In this document: one piece after another, positions 25,302 to 33,231 of the stretch
How the letters are laid out: the number at the start of each line of letters is the position of its first letter
Numbering within the stretch: position 1 is the stretch's first letter
Origin: JAPLDB01 sp038230515
GTDB lineage: Bacteria > Bacteroidota > Bacteroidia > AKYH767-A > 2013-40CM-41-45
Assembly: GCA_038230515.1 (NCBI GenBank)
Contig: JBBRND010000036.1
Coordinates: 1-39,541 of the forward strand
Direction: 5' to 3'
DNA length: 39,541 nucleotides
Notes under the pieces: model-generated
Database searches by the model: none
What the model was told of the DNA's origin: nothing
Seen by the model: the letters and a program-made list of their open reading frames with translations, nothing else
Made by a program: the position numbers and the translations under genes

Positions 25302-25354
25302 TGCTGAAATTGAAAATGAGTGGCAGGGCAAATGTGCGGAAAATTATTTTGCTA

Positions 25355-25377
25355 CTGCGGCACGCTCGTGCCGGCAG
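25355..25377. repeat. REP-like palindrome
   Basis: GGCACG and CGTGCC form a perfect stem around CT, with outer CTGC/GGCAG pairing broken by one bulged base. It lies between the thioredoxin-fold gene stop (25384) and the amidohydrolase start (25301), and could also slow transcription leaving the upstream gene, though no T-run follows. Confidence 0.55.
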
Positions 25378-25383
25378 GTAAAT

Positions 25384-25887
25384 TTATTGCACAAATTTCA
25401 AAATCTCTTCCTTTTTCATAATCCCTTGTGTATAATAAAGCAATTCTTTCTTTTTATTATAAATATGGATAGAAGGGGTATATTGAGCTGTGCAAAAACT
25501 ATAATACATTTTATCTTTATCCTGCAAAAAACTTACTTGTGCATTGTTTTGCAGTTTATGGTTTCGCGCAAAAATATTGATGGTAGCTGTGTCGTCTCTG
25601 GAGATAAAAACAAAATCAATGGCATCGAAATCTTTTATATTATCTTCAATAATCTTTGCCTGTTTATTACAATAAGGACAATCGTCTTTAAAATAAATCA
25701 TTACTGTACTATGTTTTTTGCTCATGTTGTCTGCTGCAAAAGCAGAGCCATTCGGAAAATAATATTTGAATGGAGGCATTGTTCCTAACGAATCATAAGT
25801 GCTTAACTTGTTTTCCTGGCTGCAAGCCAAAAAGGAAGCAAATAGGAATGCTGATACTAAAATTATATGTCTAAAAGGTGATTTCAT
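25384..25887 (-). CDS. thioredoxin-fold lipoprotein with CPYC motif
   Basis: A 167-residue protein from the ATG at 25887; upstream starts add a charged, non-signal stretch. Residues 1-21 form a lipoprotein signal peptide with lipobox S-F-L-A-C. The mature part is thioredoxin-like: V-M-I-Y-F-K-D-D-C-P-Y-C-N-K-Q-A (redox pair C-P-Y-C), a D-F-V-F-I-S-R-D-D strand, Y-T-P-S-I-H-I-Y with the cis-Pro region, and a final helix. It is probably a membrane-anchored periplasmic thiol oxidoreductase or its derivative. CPYC is a glutaredoxin/DsbA-like dipeptide setting. It lies about 80 bases upstream of the amidohydrolase on the same strand, with a REP-like palindrome between them. Confidence 0.75.
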   Translation of the reverse strand: MKSPFRHIILVSAFLFASFLACSQENKLSTYDSLGTMPPFKYYFPNGSAFAADNMSKKHSTVMIYFKDDCPYCNKQAKIIEDNIKDFDAIDFVFISRDDTATINIFARNHKLQNNAQVSFLQDKDKMYYSFCTAQYTPSIHIYNKKKELLYYTQGIMKKEEILKFVQ

Positions 25888-26044
25888 TTGCTTCTGCTTA
25901 CTTTGTTCGCGTTGCGGCTTTCCTATTTTGTGTAGTACGTTCGCCAAGCTGCCAACCCATCAGGGAGGGCAAACATGCAGAGCACGTTTGAGCAAGCTTG
26001 TGCTCAGCCAGAATTTTTAAAATGAAAGGTTTACTTGCACTTAC

Positions 26045-26092
26045 TTTACTCACTTCTTTTATTATTTTTTCTTTAAGGTGTTCGTGATACGC
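26045..26092 (+). repeat. diverged direct repeat, left copy
   Basis: The stretch TTACTCAC, a T-rich run with TTATTATTTTT, then GGTGTTCGTGAT and a CGC-rich tail recurs at 26811-26863 with several substitutions and short gaps. The two copies flank the GNAT-like pair. They may mark the ends of a former insertion, or be unrelated copies of a common junk element. Confidence 0.4.
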
Positions 26093-26124
26093 TACGCTTG
26101 ATTCATTAACCTATAGAAACCACA

Positions 26125-26154
26125 CCTGCGTGCCGAAGCACTTCGGTGCGCAGG
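26125..26154. repeat. 30-base REP-like palindrome
   Basis: CCTGCG, TG, CCGAAG, CA, CTTCGG, TG, CGCAGG: two nested stems pair perfectly and the TG steps are mismatched. It is GC-rich in AT-rich surroundings and has no T-run, so it looks like a dispersed palindromic element and not a terminator. Confidence 0.6.
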
Positions 26155-26256
26155 CACAACTGTTTGATAACCCAACAAAACCTTTCATTTTAAAATTTGC
26201 ATTTATCTTACTTTTGTCGGCAGTGCTACTGTTCATCCGAAGTTGTGCAGTCCGAA

Positions 26257-26424
26257 TTATGCAGTTACTTTTTTCCGTGCGACTGTCTTCGTCTGCGATT
26301 TTCGTCTTGCGTTCTTCGCTTTGAGTTCGGTCATCAACTTCCTGAAGTCACGAAGTTCTTCTTCTGTCCAAGGTGTTGATTGAACTGTGAAGTCAACATT
26401 TTTTGGTTCTCTGATTAGACCCAT
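26257..26424 (-). CDS. small basic protein paired with a GNAT-like gene
   Basis: A 55-residue protein opening M-G-L-I-R-E-P-K-N-V-D-F-T-V, then P-W-T-E-E-E-L-R-D-F-R-K-L-M, and ending in a Lys/Arg-rich tail (R-R-K-S-Q-T-K-T-V-A-R-K-K). It has no signal peptide. The start lies five bases after the stop of the broken GNAT-like gene, so the two were an operon. From memory, similar small proteins opening with M-G-L-I-R-E-P occur beside GNAT-like genes in other Bacteroidota; I could not check this. The pairing looks like a toxin-antitoxin unit but there is no DNA-binding motif to support that. The gene itself seems intact. Confidence 0.6.
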   Translation of the reverse strand: MGLIREPKNVDFTVQSTPWTEEELRDFRKLMTELKAKNARRKSQTKTVARKKVTA

Positions 26425-26429
26425 TTTAT

Positions 26430-26749
26430 TTATGATTTAAAGTATTGTGAAATTAATCGCAACGCTGCATTTGTTTCAATGAACATTCGGAGTCCACGAA
26501 AATGAGTTGCGTAAAGTTTATCCTGATAATGTTTGATTAAAACTGACTTGGCATCAAAAGCAAGGAAGCCCTGATAACCTCTGTCAACCGAAACTTTGCA
26601 AGCATAGGCAACAAGATTTCCTGGAACACCGGCATAAACTTTGTCCCTGAGCTTGTTGAACTTCGCACTCTCAATGAGGTGCATGAAAATATGGAGTTTG
26701 TGAGTTTGTCAATCACAAAGTCAAGAGGTTGTGTTCTTGATTTTTTCAT
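26430..26749 (-). pseudogene. GNAT-like acetyltransferase gene, internally deleted
   Basis: Two frames are needed. From the ATG at 26749 about 20 residues read M-K-K-S-R-T-Q-P-L-D-F-V-I-D-K-L-T-N-S-I. Near 26685 the sequence continues in another frame as F-M-H-L-I-E-S-A-K-F-N, then G-V-P-G-N-L-V-A-Y-A-C-K and G-F-L-A-F-D-A-K-S-V-L-I-K-H-Y, typical of the second half of a GNAT fold (acetyl-CoA-binding loop and helix), to the stop at 26430. A complete GNAT domain needs about 50-60 more residues between the two parts, so the gene has lost its middle and its frame. Parts of this C-terminal half could still be translated from the ATG at 26684. Confidence 0.6.
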
Positions 26750-27374
26750 ACTTCAAAGGTAGTGAAAAAAAATGTCAGGTCGTTGCGAAAAGTAAGTATG
26801 TCAACGTTTGTTTACTCACTCTTTATTATTTTTCTATTGGTGTTCATGATGTGCTTCGCAGTTCTTGCAATGTCGGTTGATGTTAGCACTGCCGCCAAAT
26901 TATTGCCGCGAACGACCGAGTATTGCCGAAGGCGGGATATTTGTTGCTTGTCCAGCCCGGACCTGAAGCCGAGTAAAGAAATAAAAGTACAAGTTAATAA
27001 TGAATGTTGAGTAGAATTCCGTCAAGCCCGGATGCAGTACAGTAGTGAGTTAGAGCCGATTGATCTTCCGTCTGTAGATCTACACCAGCATGACTGAGTA
27101 AGCAGAAATGAATTAATTAAGGGAAAAAAATTAAATTCATTAAAGGACTTCTTTGTTTGTCGGATTGATAAAACCTTCCCTGGCCGGAATTATTTCTCCT
27201 CCTCCGTTTTCTTCTCCCCTGTACCTACTCCTGTTATTTTGTGTAAATTCACCCAAAACCAAAGAACTGCAAATGTGTGAATGATGTAACCTTTTTCCAT
27301 AAATGTGTAATACTTTGCAAGGCGGATATTTGCAGTTTTGCATATTCTGAATCCTCTAACCAGCAAAAGAAGAA
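26750..27374. other. gene-poor relic region
   Basis: It holds the right copy of the diverged repeat (26811-26863), two copies of TATTGCCG about 22 bases apart near 26903-26935, and AT-rich sequence. An open frame at 26762-27010 looks like chance, since its composition is odd and it runs through the repeat. A weak relative of the ECF box lies at 27285-27318. No intact gene is seen. Confidence 0.45.
27285..27318 (+). promoter_or_regulatory. weak relative of the ECF box before the signalling operon
   Basis: TGTAACCTTTTT, eight bases, then GTGTAATACTTTGC. The first block matches 9 of 12 positions of the box at 23915-23948 and the spacing to GTG is the same, but the second block matches only 6 of 14. 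It points towards the AraC-type gene at 27375. It may be a promoter for another sigma factor or chance. Confidence 0.2.
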
Positions 27375-27956
27375 TTGAAACTCTATATTAAATACATGGT
27401 GAGCACCCGTTGCAGAATGATGGTGAAGGAAGAACTGAAAAAACTCGGGCTTCATTTCATCGTTGTTGATTTGGGTGAGGTGGAAATCATGGAAGACATT
27501 TCTGTTAAACAGCGCGGACAATTAAAAGCGGGGTTACTCAGTTCAGGGCTTGAACTGATGGACGATAAAAAAGCCATGCTGATCGAGAAAATAAAAAATG
27601 TAATTATCGAGATGGTTCATTATGCAGATGAAATGCCGAAGGTGAATTATTCAGAATACATCAGTGAAAAATTAGATCACGATTATACTTATCTCGCAAA
27701 TATATTTTCTGAAGTAAAAGGAATAACCATACAGCAATTCATCATCATACACAAAGTTGAAAAGGTAAAAGAATTTTTGTTGTATGACGAACTTAACCTT
27801 ACGGAGATCGCTTTCAAAATGCATTACAGCAGTGTGGCGCATCTGTCCAATCAATTCAAAAAAGTTACAGGGCTATCGCCATCCCATTTTCAACAACTGA
27901 AAGATAAAAGAAGAAGTCCGATTGAAGAAATCGGAAATTCATCGGCAACAAATTAA
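27375..27956 (+). CDS. AraC-type regulator with N-terminal HMA-like domain
   Basis: A 193-residue protein. The start is a TTG at 27375 behind an AG-rich stretch; it keeps the first strand L-Y-I-K-Y-M-V before the motif, whereas the ATG at 27396 would cut it. Residues 1-65 resemble a heavy-metal-associated ferredoxin-like fold seen in a Bacteroidota AraC group. The usual metal pair CxxC is here S-T-R-C, so the first Cys is lost. Residues about 90-180 are an AraC-type double helix-turn-helix: Y-L-A-N-I-F-S-E-V-K-G-I-T-I-Q-Q-F and L-T-E-I-A-F-K-M-H-Y-S-S-V-A-H-L-S-N-Q-F-K-K-V-T-G. It starts the signalling operon, six bases before the histidine kinase gene. Confidence 0.82.
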   Translation: MKLYIKYMVSTRCRMMVKEELKKLGLHFIVVDLGEVEIMEDISVKQRGQLKAGLLSSGLELMDDKKAMLIEKIKNVIIEMVHYADEMPKVNYSEYISEKLDHDYTYLANIFSEVKGITIQQFIIIHKVEKVKEFLLYDELNLTEIAFKMHYSSVAHLSNQFKKVTGLSPSHFQQLKDKRRSPIEEIGNSSATN

Positions 27957-27962
27957 AAATCA

Positions 27963-30302
27963 ATGGCAAAAAAAACGGCTCAAAAAAAAGCAGACTTCGA
28001 TCTGCTTGCTGAATATCAAAAAAGGGCTGATGAATTGATCATTGCCAACAAGGAACTTGCCTTTCAGGACAAAGAGAAAGGAAAGCGCGCACATGAATTA
28101 ATCATTGCAAACAAAGAACTTCTCTTTCAAAACGAAGAGAAGGAAAAGCGCGCAGCAGAATTAATTGTTGCCAACAAAGAACTTATTTTTCAGAATGAAG
28201 AGAAAGAAAAACGTGCCGATGAATTAATAATTGCCGATATCGAACTCGCCTTTCAAAACAAAGAAAAAAAGAAACGCGAAGCGGCAAATAAATATCTTGA
28301 AGCAACTAGCTACTCGCTGAAGTTAGCATCTCAATATGCGCGAAGCATTATCGAAGCAAGCAGAGATCCTTTGTTTGCCATCAGTTTCAAGGGTACTATT
28401 ATAGATGTAAACGAGGCAACAATTAATGCTACAGACAAATCCAGAGAAAAAATTATCGGCACAGACTTCATAGATTATTTCACTGAAAAGAAAAAGGCGC
28501 AGCAAGCGTATGAAATAATATTTAAGAATGGTTTTATCAAAGATTATTCGCTCACTATAATAGATGGCATATTGACCGATGTGTTCTGCAACGGTTCGGT
28601 TTATAAAGATGATAAGGGGAATGTGCTCGGGGCGGTGATTGTAGCCAGAGATGTAACCGAGCAAAAAAGAATTGAAACGGAATTGATAGAGGCAAAAGTA
28701 TTTGCTGAAATGGCAACACTCATTGCCGAGGAAGCAAAAATTAAAGCAGAGAGTGCCACACGGATTGCTGAAGATGCAGTGAAAGCAAAACAACAATTCC
28801 TCTCGAACATGAGTCACGAGATACGAACACCGATGAATGCCATTATTGGATTTACAAAAGTTGCTCTAAAAACAGATTTGTCTTTGAAGCAGAAAGAATA
28901 TTTAGAAGCTATTAAAATGAGTGGTGATGCGTTAATCGTACTCATCAACGACATACTTGATCTTGCAAAAGTGGATGCAGGAAAAATGACATTCGTTCAA
29001 ACACCTTTTAAGTTGTCATTGTCCATATCAGCCATGCTACACTTGTTCGAAACAAAAATTCAGGAAAAGAATCTGGAACTGGTTACAGAATACGACAATA
29101 AAATTCCGGAAGTATTGGTGGGGGATCCTGTGCGTTTGCATCAGATCATTTTAAACCTGGTAAGTAATGCTGTAAAATTTACAAGCAAAGGAAAAATTAC
29201 AGTCAGCGTTCGCCTGCTTAGTGAAGACGAAGAAAAAGCAACCATTGAATTTGCAGTTACCGATACGGGCATCGGAATACCCGAAAGTAAAATTGAAAAA
29301 ATATTTGAAAATTTTCAGCAGGCAAGCAGTGGCACTTCGCGACTGTATGGCGGAACAGGATTAGGACTTGCAATCGTGAAACAATTGGTAGAGCCACAGG
29401 GCGGAACAATTCGTGTGACAAGTAAAGTTAATGAGGGTTCGGTTTTCAGTTTTATATTAAGTTTCCGCAAAACTAAAGCCGAAGCAGAATTGGATGCAGA
29501 AATAGTAGTGTTGAATTCAGAAATTAAAGACATAAAAGTATTGGTGGTGGAAGATATTGCGCTCAATCAGCTCCTTATGAGAACGCTGTTGGATGATTTC
29601 GGATTTGGATGTGATATTGCTGCCAACGGAAAAATAGCACTTGAAAAACTAAAGGATAGACACTACGATATTGTTTTAATGGATCTACAAATGCCAGAGA
29701 TGAACGGGTTTGAAGCAACAGAACAAATCCGCAACAAAATGAATTCTCAAATCCCAATTATTGCACTAACTGCTGATGTTACTACTGTTGATCTTGCCAA
29801 GTGCAAAGTTGTAGGCATGAATGATTACATAGCCAAGCCTGTTGACGAACGGTTGTTATATAGTAAAATAGTGGGGCTGGTAAAAAAATCAATACCTGTA
29901 AACGTGCAGAAAGAGAACCGAAGCAGTGAACTAAAAAAGCCAAAGTGCATTGACTTAGATTATTTGAATCACCGGACAAAATCAAATCCTGCTTTGATGA
30001 TGGAAATGATTTCGCTTTACCTGGAACAAACTCCTCCGCTCATCACCACTATGAAAAAAAGTTTGAAGGAAAAAGATTGGGACTCTCTCTATGCAGCCGT
30101 CCATAAAATGATTCCGTCATTTTCAATAATGGGTATCAGTTTGCATTTCGAACTAATGGCAAAAAAAGTGCAGGAATATGCAGGAACACAACAGCAGACT
30201 GCGGGAATACACGATCTGGTTTTACAACTTGAAAATGTCTGCACACAGGCATGTATTGAATTAGAAGAAGAGTTTAACACGATTAAAAACTCAAAGTCAT
30301 GA
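27963..30302 (+). CDS. hybrid sensor histidine kinase with REC and HPt domains
   Basis: A 779-residue protein without membrane segments, so probably cytosolic. Residues 21-104 are four 21-residue coiled-coil repeats of the type R-A-x-E-L-I-I-A-N-K-E-L-x-F-Q-N-E-E-K-E-K. A PAS domain lies at about 125-235. HisKA has F-L-S-N-M-S-H-E-I-R-T-P with His285. The ATPase domain has L-N-L-V-S-N-A-V-K-F-T, D-T-G-I-G-I-P and G-G-T-G-L-G-L. A receiver domain (about 520-640) has D-I-V-L-M-D-L-Q-M-P with Asp574 and a conserved A-K-P. A C-terminal HPt domain has A-V-H-K-M with His714. All phosphorelay residues are present (His285 to Asp574 to His714). It overlaps the response regulator gene by four bases. 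Confidence 0.95.
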   Translation: MAKKTAQKKADFDLLAEYQKRADELIIANKELAFQDKEKGKRAHELIIANKELLFQNEEKEKRAAELIVANKELIFQNEEKEKRADELIIADIELAFQNKEKKKREAANKYLEATSYSLKLASQYARSIIEASRDPLFAISFKGTIIDVNEATINATDKSREKIIGTDFIDYFTEKKKAQQAYEIIFKNGFIKDYSLTIIDGILTDVFCNGSVYKDDKGNVLGAVIVARDVTEQKRIETELIEAKVFAEMATLIAEEAKIKAESATRIAEDAVKAKQQFLSNMSHEIRTPMNAIIGFTKVALKTDLSLKQKEYLEAIKMSGDALIVLINDILDLAKVDAGKMTFVQTPFKLSLSISAMLHLFETKIQEKNLELVTEYDNKIPEVLVGDPVRLHQIILNLVSNAVKFTSKGKITVSVRLLSEDEEKATIEFAVTDTGIGIPESKIEKIFENFQQASSGTSRLYGGTGLGLAIVKQLVEPQGGTIRVTSKVNEGSVFSFILSFRKTKAEAELDAEIVVLNSEIKDIKVLVVEDIALNQLLMRTLLDDFGFGCDIAANGKIALEKLKDRHYDIVLMDLQMPEMNGFEATEQIRNKMNSQIPIIALTADVTTVDLAKCKVVGMNDYIAKPVDERLLYSKIVGLVKKSIPVNVQKENRSSELKKPKCIDLDYLNHRTKSNPALMMEMISLYLEQTPPLITTMKKSLKEKDWDSLYAAVHKMIPSFSIMGISLHFELMAKKVQEYAGTQQQTAGIHDLVLQLENVCTQACIELEEEFNTIKNSKS

Positions 30303-30733
30303 AGGACCTGAATAAAATAAATCTTTTCCTCGTAGATGATGATGCCTTGTTCTTAAAATCATTGGAACTTGAATTTATTCAAAAAGCAGATTTTGTAATA
30401 GAAACATATCCCACGGGCGAGCAGTGTATTTCAAATCTATCGCGCTATCCCGATGTTATTATTTTAGATTATCAGCTTGATGGCATTGATAAGAGCGCTA
30501 TGAACGGCTTAGAAACATTGGACAAGATTAAAGCATTCAATCCGGATATGCCCGTAATCATGCTGTCTTCCCAGGATAAAATTGATGTAGCGATAAACTG
30601 CATGCATCATAAGGCATTTGATTACGTGGTGAAAAGCGAAACTGCTTTTGTGCGCCTGGAAAAAATCATCTCTACTATTTTCCATTATAAGAAAATGGAA
30701 AAGGAATTGAGCTGGTACATGGAGAGGATGTAG
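30299..30733 (+). CDS. single-domain response regulator
   Basis: A 144-residue protein with one receiver domain and no output domain. The acidic pocket is V-D-D-D-A, the phospho-acceptor is Asp57 in V-I-I-L-D-Y-Q-L-D, the Thr/Ser switch is M-L-S-S-Q, and the conserved Lys is in Y-V-V-K-S. The start ATG overlaps the stop of the kinase gene (ATGA, 30299-30302), so translation is probably coupled. It is the likely final acceptor from His714 of the kinase. Having no DNA-binding part, it must act by protein contact. The C-terminal helix (I-F-H-Y-K-K-M-E-K-E-L-S) may be the contact surface. Confidence 0.9.
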   Translation: MKDLNKINLFLVDDDALFLKSLELEFIQKADFVIETYPTGEQCISNLSRYPDVIILDYQLDGIDKSAMNGLETLDKIKAFNPDMPVIMLSSQDKIDVAINCMHHKAFDYVVKSETAFVRLEKIISTIFHYKKMEKELSWYMERM

Positions 30734-30856
30734 GCAACTTTTCCAATCCCTCCTAAGACTAACTCTGCTCTAAATGAAATTAACTCATAAAGCTGAAGTG
30801 GTATTTGTTATCTTCATTTTTCCCTTTTCTTCAAAAGTTTGATCGGTAAATAAATT

Positions 30857-30885
30857 TTTGAATTCAGTTGTAAACCGTAAACTTG
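30857..30885 (+). promoter_or_regulatory. possible promoter of the MFS transporter gene
   Basis: TTTG (30857-30860), 17 bases, then TAAACTTG (30878-30885), one mismatch from TAnnTTTG. Transcription would start about at the GTG start codon (30890), which would make a leaderless message. Confidence 0.3.
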
Positions 30886-30889
30886 CTTC

Positions 30890-32275
30890 GTGATTCAAAA
30901 AGGAAACCGCAAGCTCATTAACGCGTGGGCAATGTACGACTGGGCAAACAGTGCGTACTCACTCACGATCACCTCTGCTATTTTTCCGATTTATTTTACT
31001 GCTGTCACAACAGTTAATGGAAGCAAGGATGTGCAGTTCCTTAGTCACACCTTCAATGCTGATTCGTTGCAGACGTACGCAATCTCTATTGCATTTTTAG
31101 TAATTGCAGCAATCAACCCACTTCTCTCTTCCATTGCTGATTATAGCGGTAACAAGAAAAAGTTCATGTACTTCTTCAGCACGCTTGGAGCAATTTCCTG
31201 CGCGTCACTTTATTTTTTCAGAGGAACGGATACAATTGCGATTGGAGTATTGGGCTGCGTGTTTGCCGCTATTGGTTATGCAGGAAGCATAGTGTTCTAC
31301 AATGCCTATCTTCCTGAAATTGCAGAAGAGAAAGATCAGGACAGAGTAAGTGCGAAGGGTTTTGCAATGGGATACATCGGAAGTTCACTGTTGCTCATCT
31401 TCAACCTCATCATGATTCAGTGTCCGCAATTCTTTTTTGATGTAGAGGGAAAGGTGAAAGAATTAATGACGGCTGCTCCCGCTCTTACAAATCAAGATGC
31501 GCTTCAACAGGCGAAAGATTTCTTCAGCGGGCCTGCATCCCGAATTGCATTTCTCACAGTAGGTATCTGGTGGTTTGTGTTTGCTCAATACACATTCAAT
31601 CATCTTCCCAACAACGTTTTCAATCTGAAACCCGCAGGCAGATACATTCTAAACGGCTACCGCGAATTAAGAAAAGTGTGGTTCGAGCTTCGCGAAAATT
31701 CGCGACTCAAAAGATTTCTTCTCGCCTTCTTTTTCTACAACACGGGCACTCAAACAGTCATGTATGTAGCCACACTTTTCGGTAATAGCGAATTGCATCT
31801 TAAAACTTCCATACTCATTGCGGTTATTCTCATCATTCAATTTGTTGCGATTGCCGGTGCTTATCTTTTCTCTGCACTTTCAAAACGATTCGGAAACATA
31901 AATGCACTTGCTATTTCAATAGTGATTTGGATTTTCGTTGCTGTAGGCGCATACCTTGACGACAAACGTTTCGGTGTGGACGAACAAACCATGTTCATCA
32001 TCCTCGCTGCTGTTGTGGGTTTAGTGATGGGCGGCATTCAGGCACTCTCCCGCTCAACTTATTCAAAACTTCTTCCCGAAACAATTGATCATGCATCCTA
32101 CTTCAGCTTTTACGATGTGTGCGATAAAATGGGAACGGTTCTCGGCACGTTTGCATTCGGTTTCATCAACGAAGTAACAGGCAGCATGCGCAACAGCATA
32201 CTCGTTCTCGGCAGCTTTTTCGTTGTGGGAATTGTTTCATTACTTCGCGTCCAGAAAGTCGGTAAGCCGATTTGA
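30890..32275 (+). CDS. MFS transporter, UMF1/Atg22-like
   Basis: A 461-residue protein with about 12 membrane helices. It opens with the family signature W-A-M-Y-D-W-A-N-S-A-Y (residues 13-23), followed by L-T-I-T-S-A-I-F-P-I-Y-F. The central loop is long (about 185-255). The start is a GTG at 30890, since the next ATG lies inside the signature. The family is named after yeast Atg22, a vacuolar amino-acid exporter; bacterial members are uncharacterised exporters or importers of unknown substrate. The later helix T-Y-S-K-L-L-P-E-T-I-D-H-A-S-Y-F-S-F-Y-D-V is also typical. It lies about 60 bases before lutA on the same strand and may be cotranscribed with it. Confidence 0.9.
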   Translation: MIQKGNRKLINAWAMYDWANSAYSLTITSAIFPIYFTAVTTVNGSKDVQFLSHTFNADSLQTYAISIAFLVIAAINPLLSSIADYSGNKKKFMYFFSTLGAISCASLYFFRGTDTIAIGVLGCVFAAIGYAGSIVFYNAYLPEIAEEKDQDRVSAKGFAMGYIGSSLLLIFNLIMIQCPQFFFDVEGKVKELMTAAPALTNQDALQQAKDFFSGPASRIAFLTVGIWWFVFAQYTFNHLPNNVFNLKPAGRYILNGYRELRKVWFELRENSRLKRFLLAFFFYNTGTQTVMYVATLFGNSELHLKTSILIAVILIIQFVAIAGAYLFSALSKRFGNINALAISIVIWIFVAVGAYLDDKRFGVDEQTMFIILAAVVGLVMGGIQALSRSTYSKLLPETIDHASYFSFYDVCDKMGTVLGTFAFGFINEVTGSMRNSILVLGSFFVVGIVSLLRVQKVGKPI

Positions 32276-32338
32276 GCATTTGAACTCATTGGATTTCAAT
32301 TTTCAAATCCTCAAATCAGCACATCATCAAATTCTTTT

Positions 32339-33058
32339 ATGATCATAGATTTATTCATCCCATGTTTTGTTGACCAGATGTTTCCTGATGCCGCCATGAA
32401 CATGGTTAAGGTGTTGGAGAAATTAAATGTTGGTGTAAACTACAACACCGAACAAACCTGCTGTGGACAACCTGCATTCAATGCCGGCTATTGGGATCAA
32501 TGCAAAGAAGTAGGGGAAAAGTTCATTCACGATTTTCCGAATGATCGTCCCATTGTTGCACCATCAGCATCATGCGTTGGCATGGTAAAAAATTATTACC
32601 CGGAGTTATTTCATAATACTTCGCTACACAACAAATACAAAACCATTCAGAAAAATATCTTTGAGTTCAGCGATTTTCTTGTAAACGTTTTGCATGTAAC
32701 AGATGTTGGCGCAAAGTTTGAAGGCGTTGCAACCTATCACGATGCATGCAGCGCTCTTCGAGAACTTAACATTAAACAAGCGCCTCGAACATTGCTTAAC
32801 AATGTGCGCGGGCTTGAACTGCGCGAGATGAATGATGTTGAAACCTGCTGCGGCTTTGGCGGAACTTTTTCAGTAAAGTACGAACCCATTGCGGTAGGCA
32901 TGGCAGAGCAGAAAATCATCAACGCAGAAGCGACCAAAGCCGCCTACATCATCAGTACCGATCTCTCCTGCCTCATGCATATGGACGGCTATCTGAAAAA
33001 ACAGGGAAAAAATATCAAGGTCATTCACATTGCCGATGTCCTCGCAAGCGGATGGTAG
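32339..33058 (+). CDS. lutA: iron-sulfur protein of L-lactate oxidation, LutA type
   Basis: A 239-residue protein, nearly the same length as Bacillus subtilis LutA (238). Two CCG-domain motifs hold the 4Fe-4S ligands: T-C-C-G-Q-P (about residue 40) with the upstream I-P-C-F-V-D, and E-T-C-C-G-F-G-G-T-F-S-V-K (about 175) with Y-H-D-A-C and D-L-S-C-L-M. LutA, LutB and LutC form an L-lactate dehydrogenase complex, and LutA probably passes electrons onward. Here neither lutB nor lutC follows: the next gene is convergent pnp. The partners must be elsewhere or LutA acts with another flavoprotein (a GlcF-like role is possible). Confidence 0.88.
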   Translation: MIIDLFIPCFVDQMFPDAAMNMVKVLEKLNVGVNYNTEQTCCGQPAFNAGYWDQCKEVGEKFIHDFPNDRPIVAPSASCVGMVKNYYPELFHNTSLHNKYKTIQKNIFEFSDFLVNVLHVTDVGAKFEGVATYHDACSALRELNIKQAPRTLLNNVRGLELREMNDVETCCGFGGTFSVKYEPIAVGMAEQKIINAEATKAAYIISTDLSCLMHMDGYLKKQGKNIKVIHIADVLASGW

Positions 33059-33135
33059 ATCAAAAATGGAGAAACAATTTTTTTGAAAACACAATCTCTC
33101 TTTCATACTCCCCCGTACCACTCTCCTGCTACCAA

Positions 33136-33176
33136 TAAAAAACGGCTCTCAAAAGCTATTACACTCCCGAAAGCCG
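33136..33176 (-). terminator. terminator of pnp
   Basis: On the minus strand CGGCTTTC pairs with GAGAGCCG (33143-33150 and 33169-33176) with one G-U pair, and a T-run follows (33137-33142). It lies about 55 bases after the pnp stop, in the gap with convergent lutA. Confidence 0.65.
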
Positions 33177-33231
33177 AAAAAAAAAAATTACCTTTTGGTT
33201 TTTACTAATTGCCCAATCAACTAACTAATTA

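Larger units (their letters stand above)
25888..26256. other. palindrome-rich intergenic region
   Basis: It holds an imperfect palindrome around CAAGCTTG (25990-26005), a short frame at 26022-26087 that reads like the signal peptide of a truncated lipoprotein (MKGLLALTLLTSFIIFSLRC then stop), and a 30-base palindrome at 26125-26154. A stretch at about 26045-26092 is related to one at 26811-26863. I read it as accumulated relics with no intact gene. Confidence 0.45.

Noticed and set aside
26762..27010. 82-residue open frame in the relic region
   Set aside because: It runs through the diverged repeat, its composition is not protein-like after the hydrophobic start, and no family is visible.
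30732..30780. GCAACTTTT followed by CTAAGACTAACTCTG after the response regulator gene as another ECF box
   Set aside because: Only the first block is similar; the second block and the spacing differ from the two strong copies.
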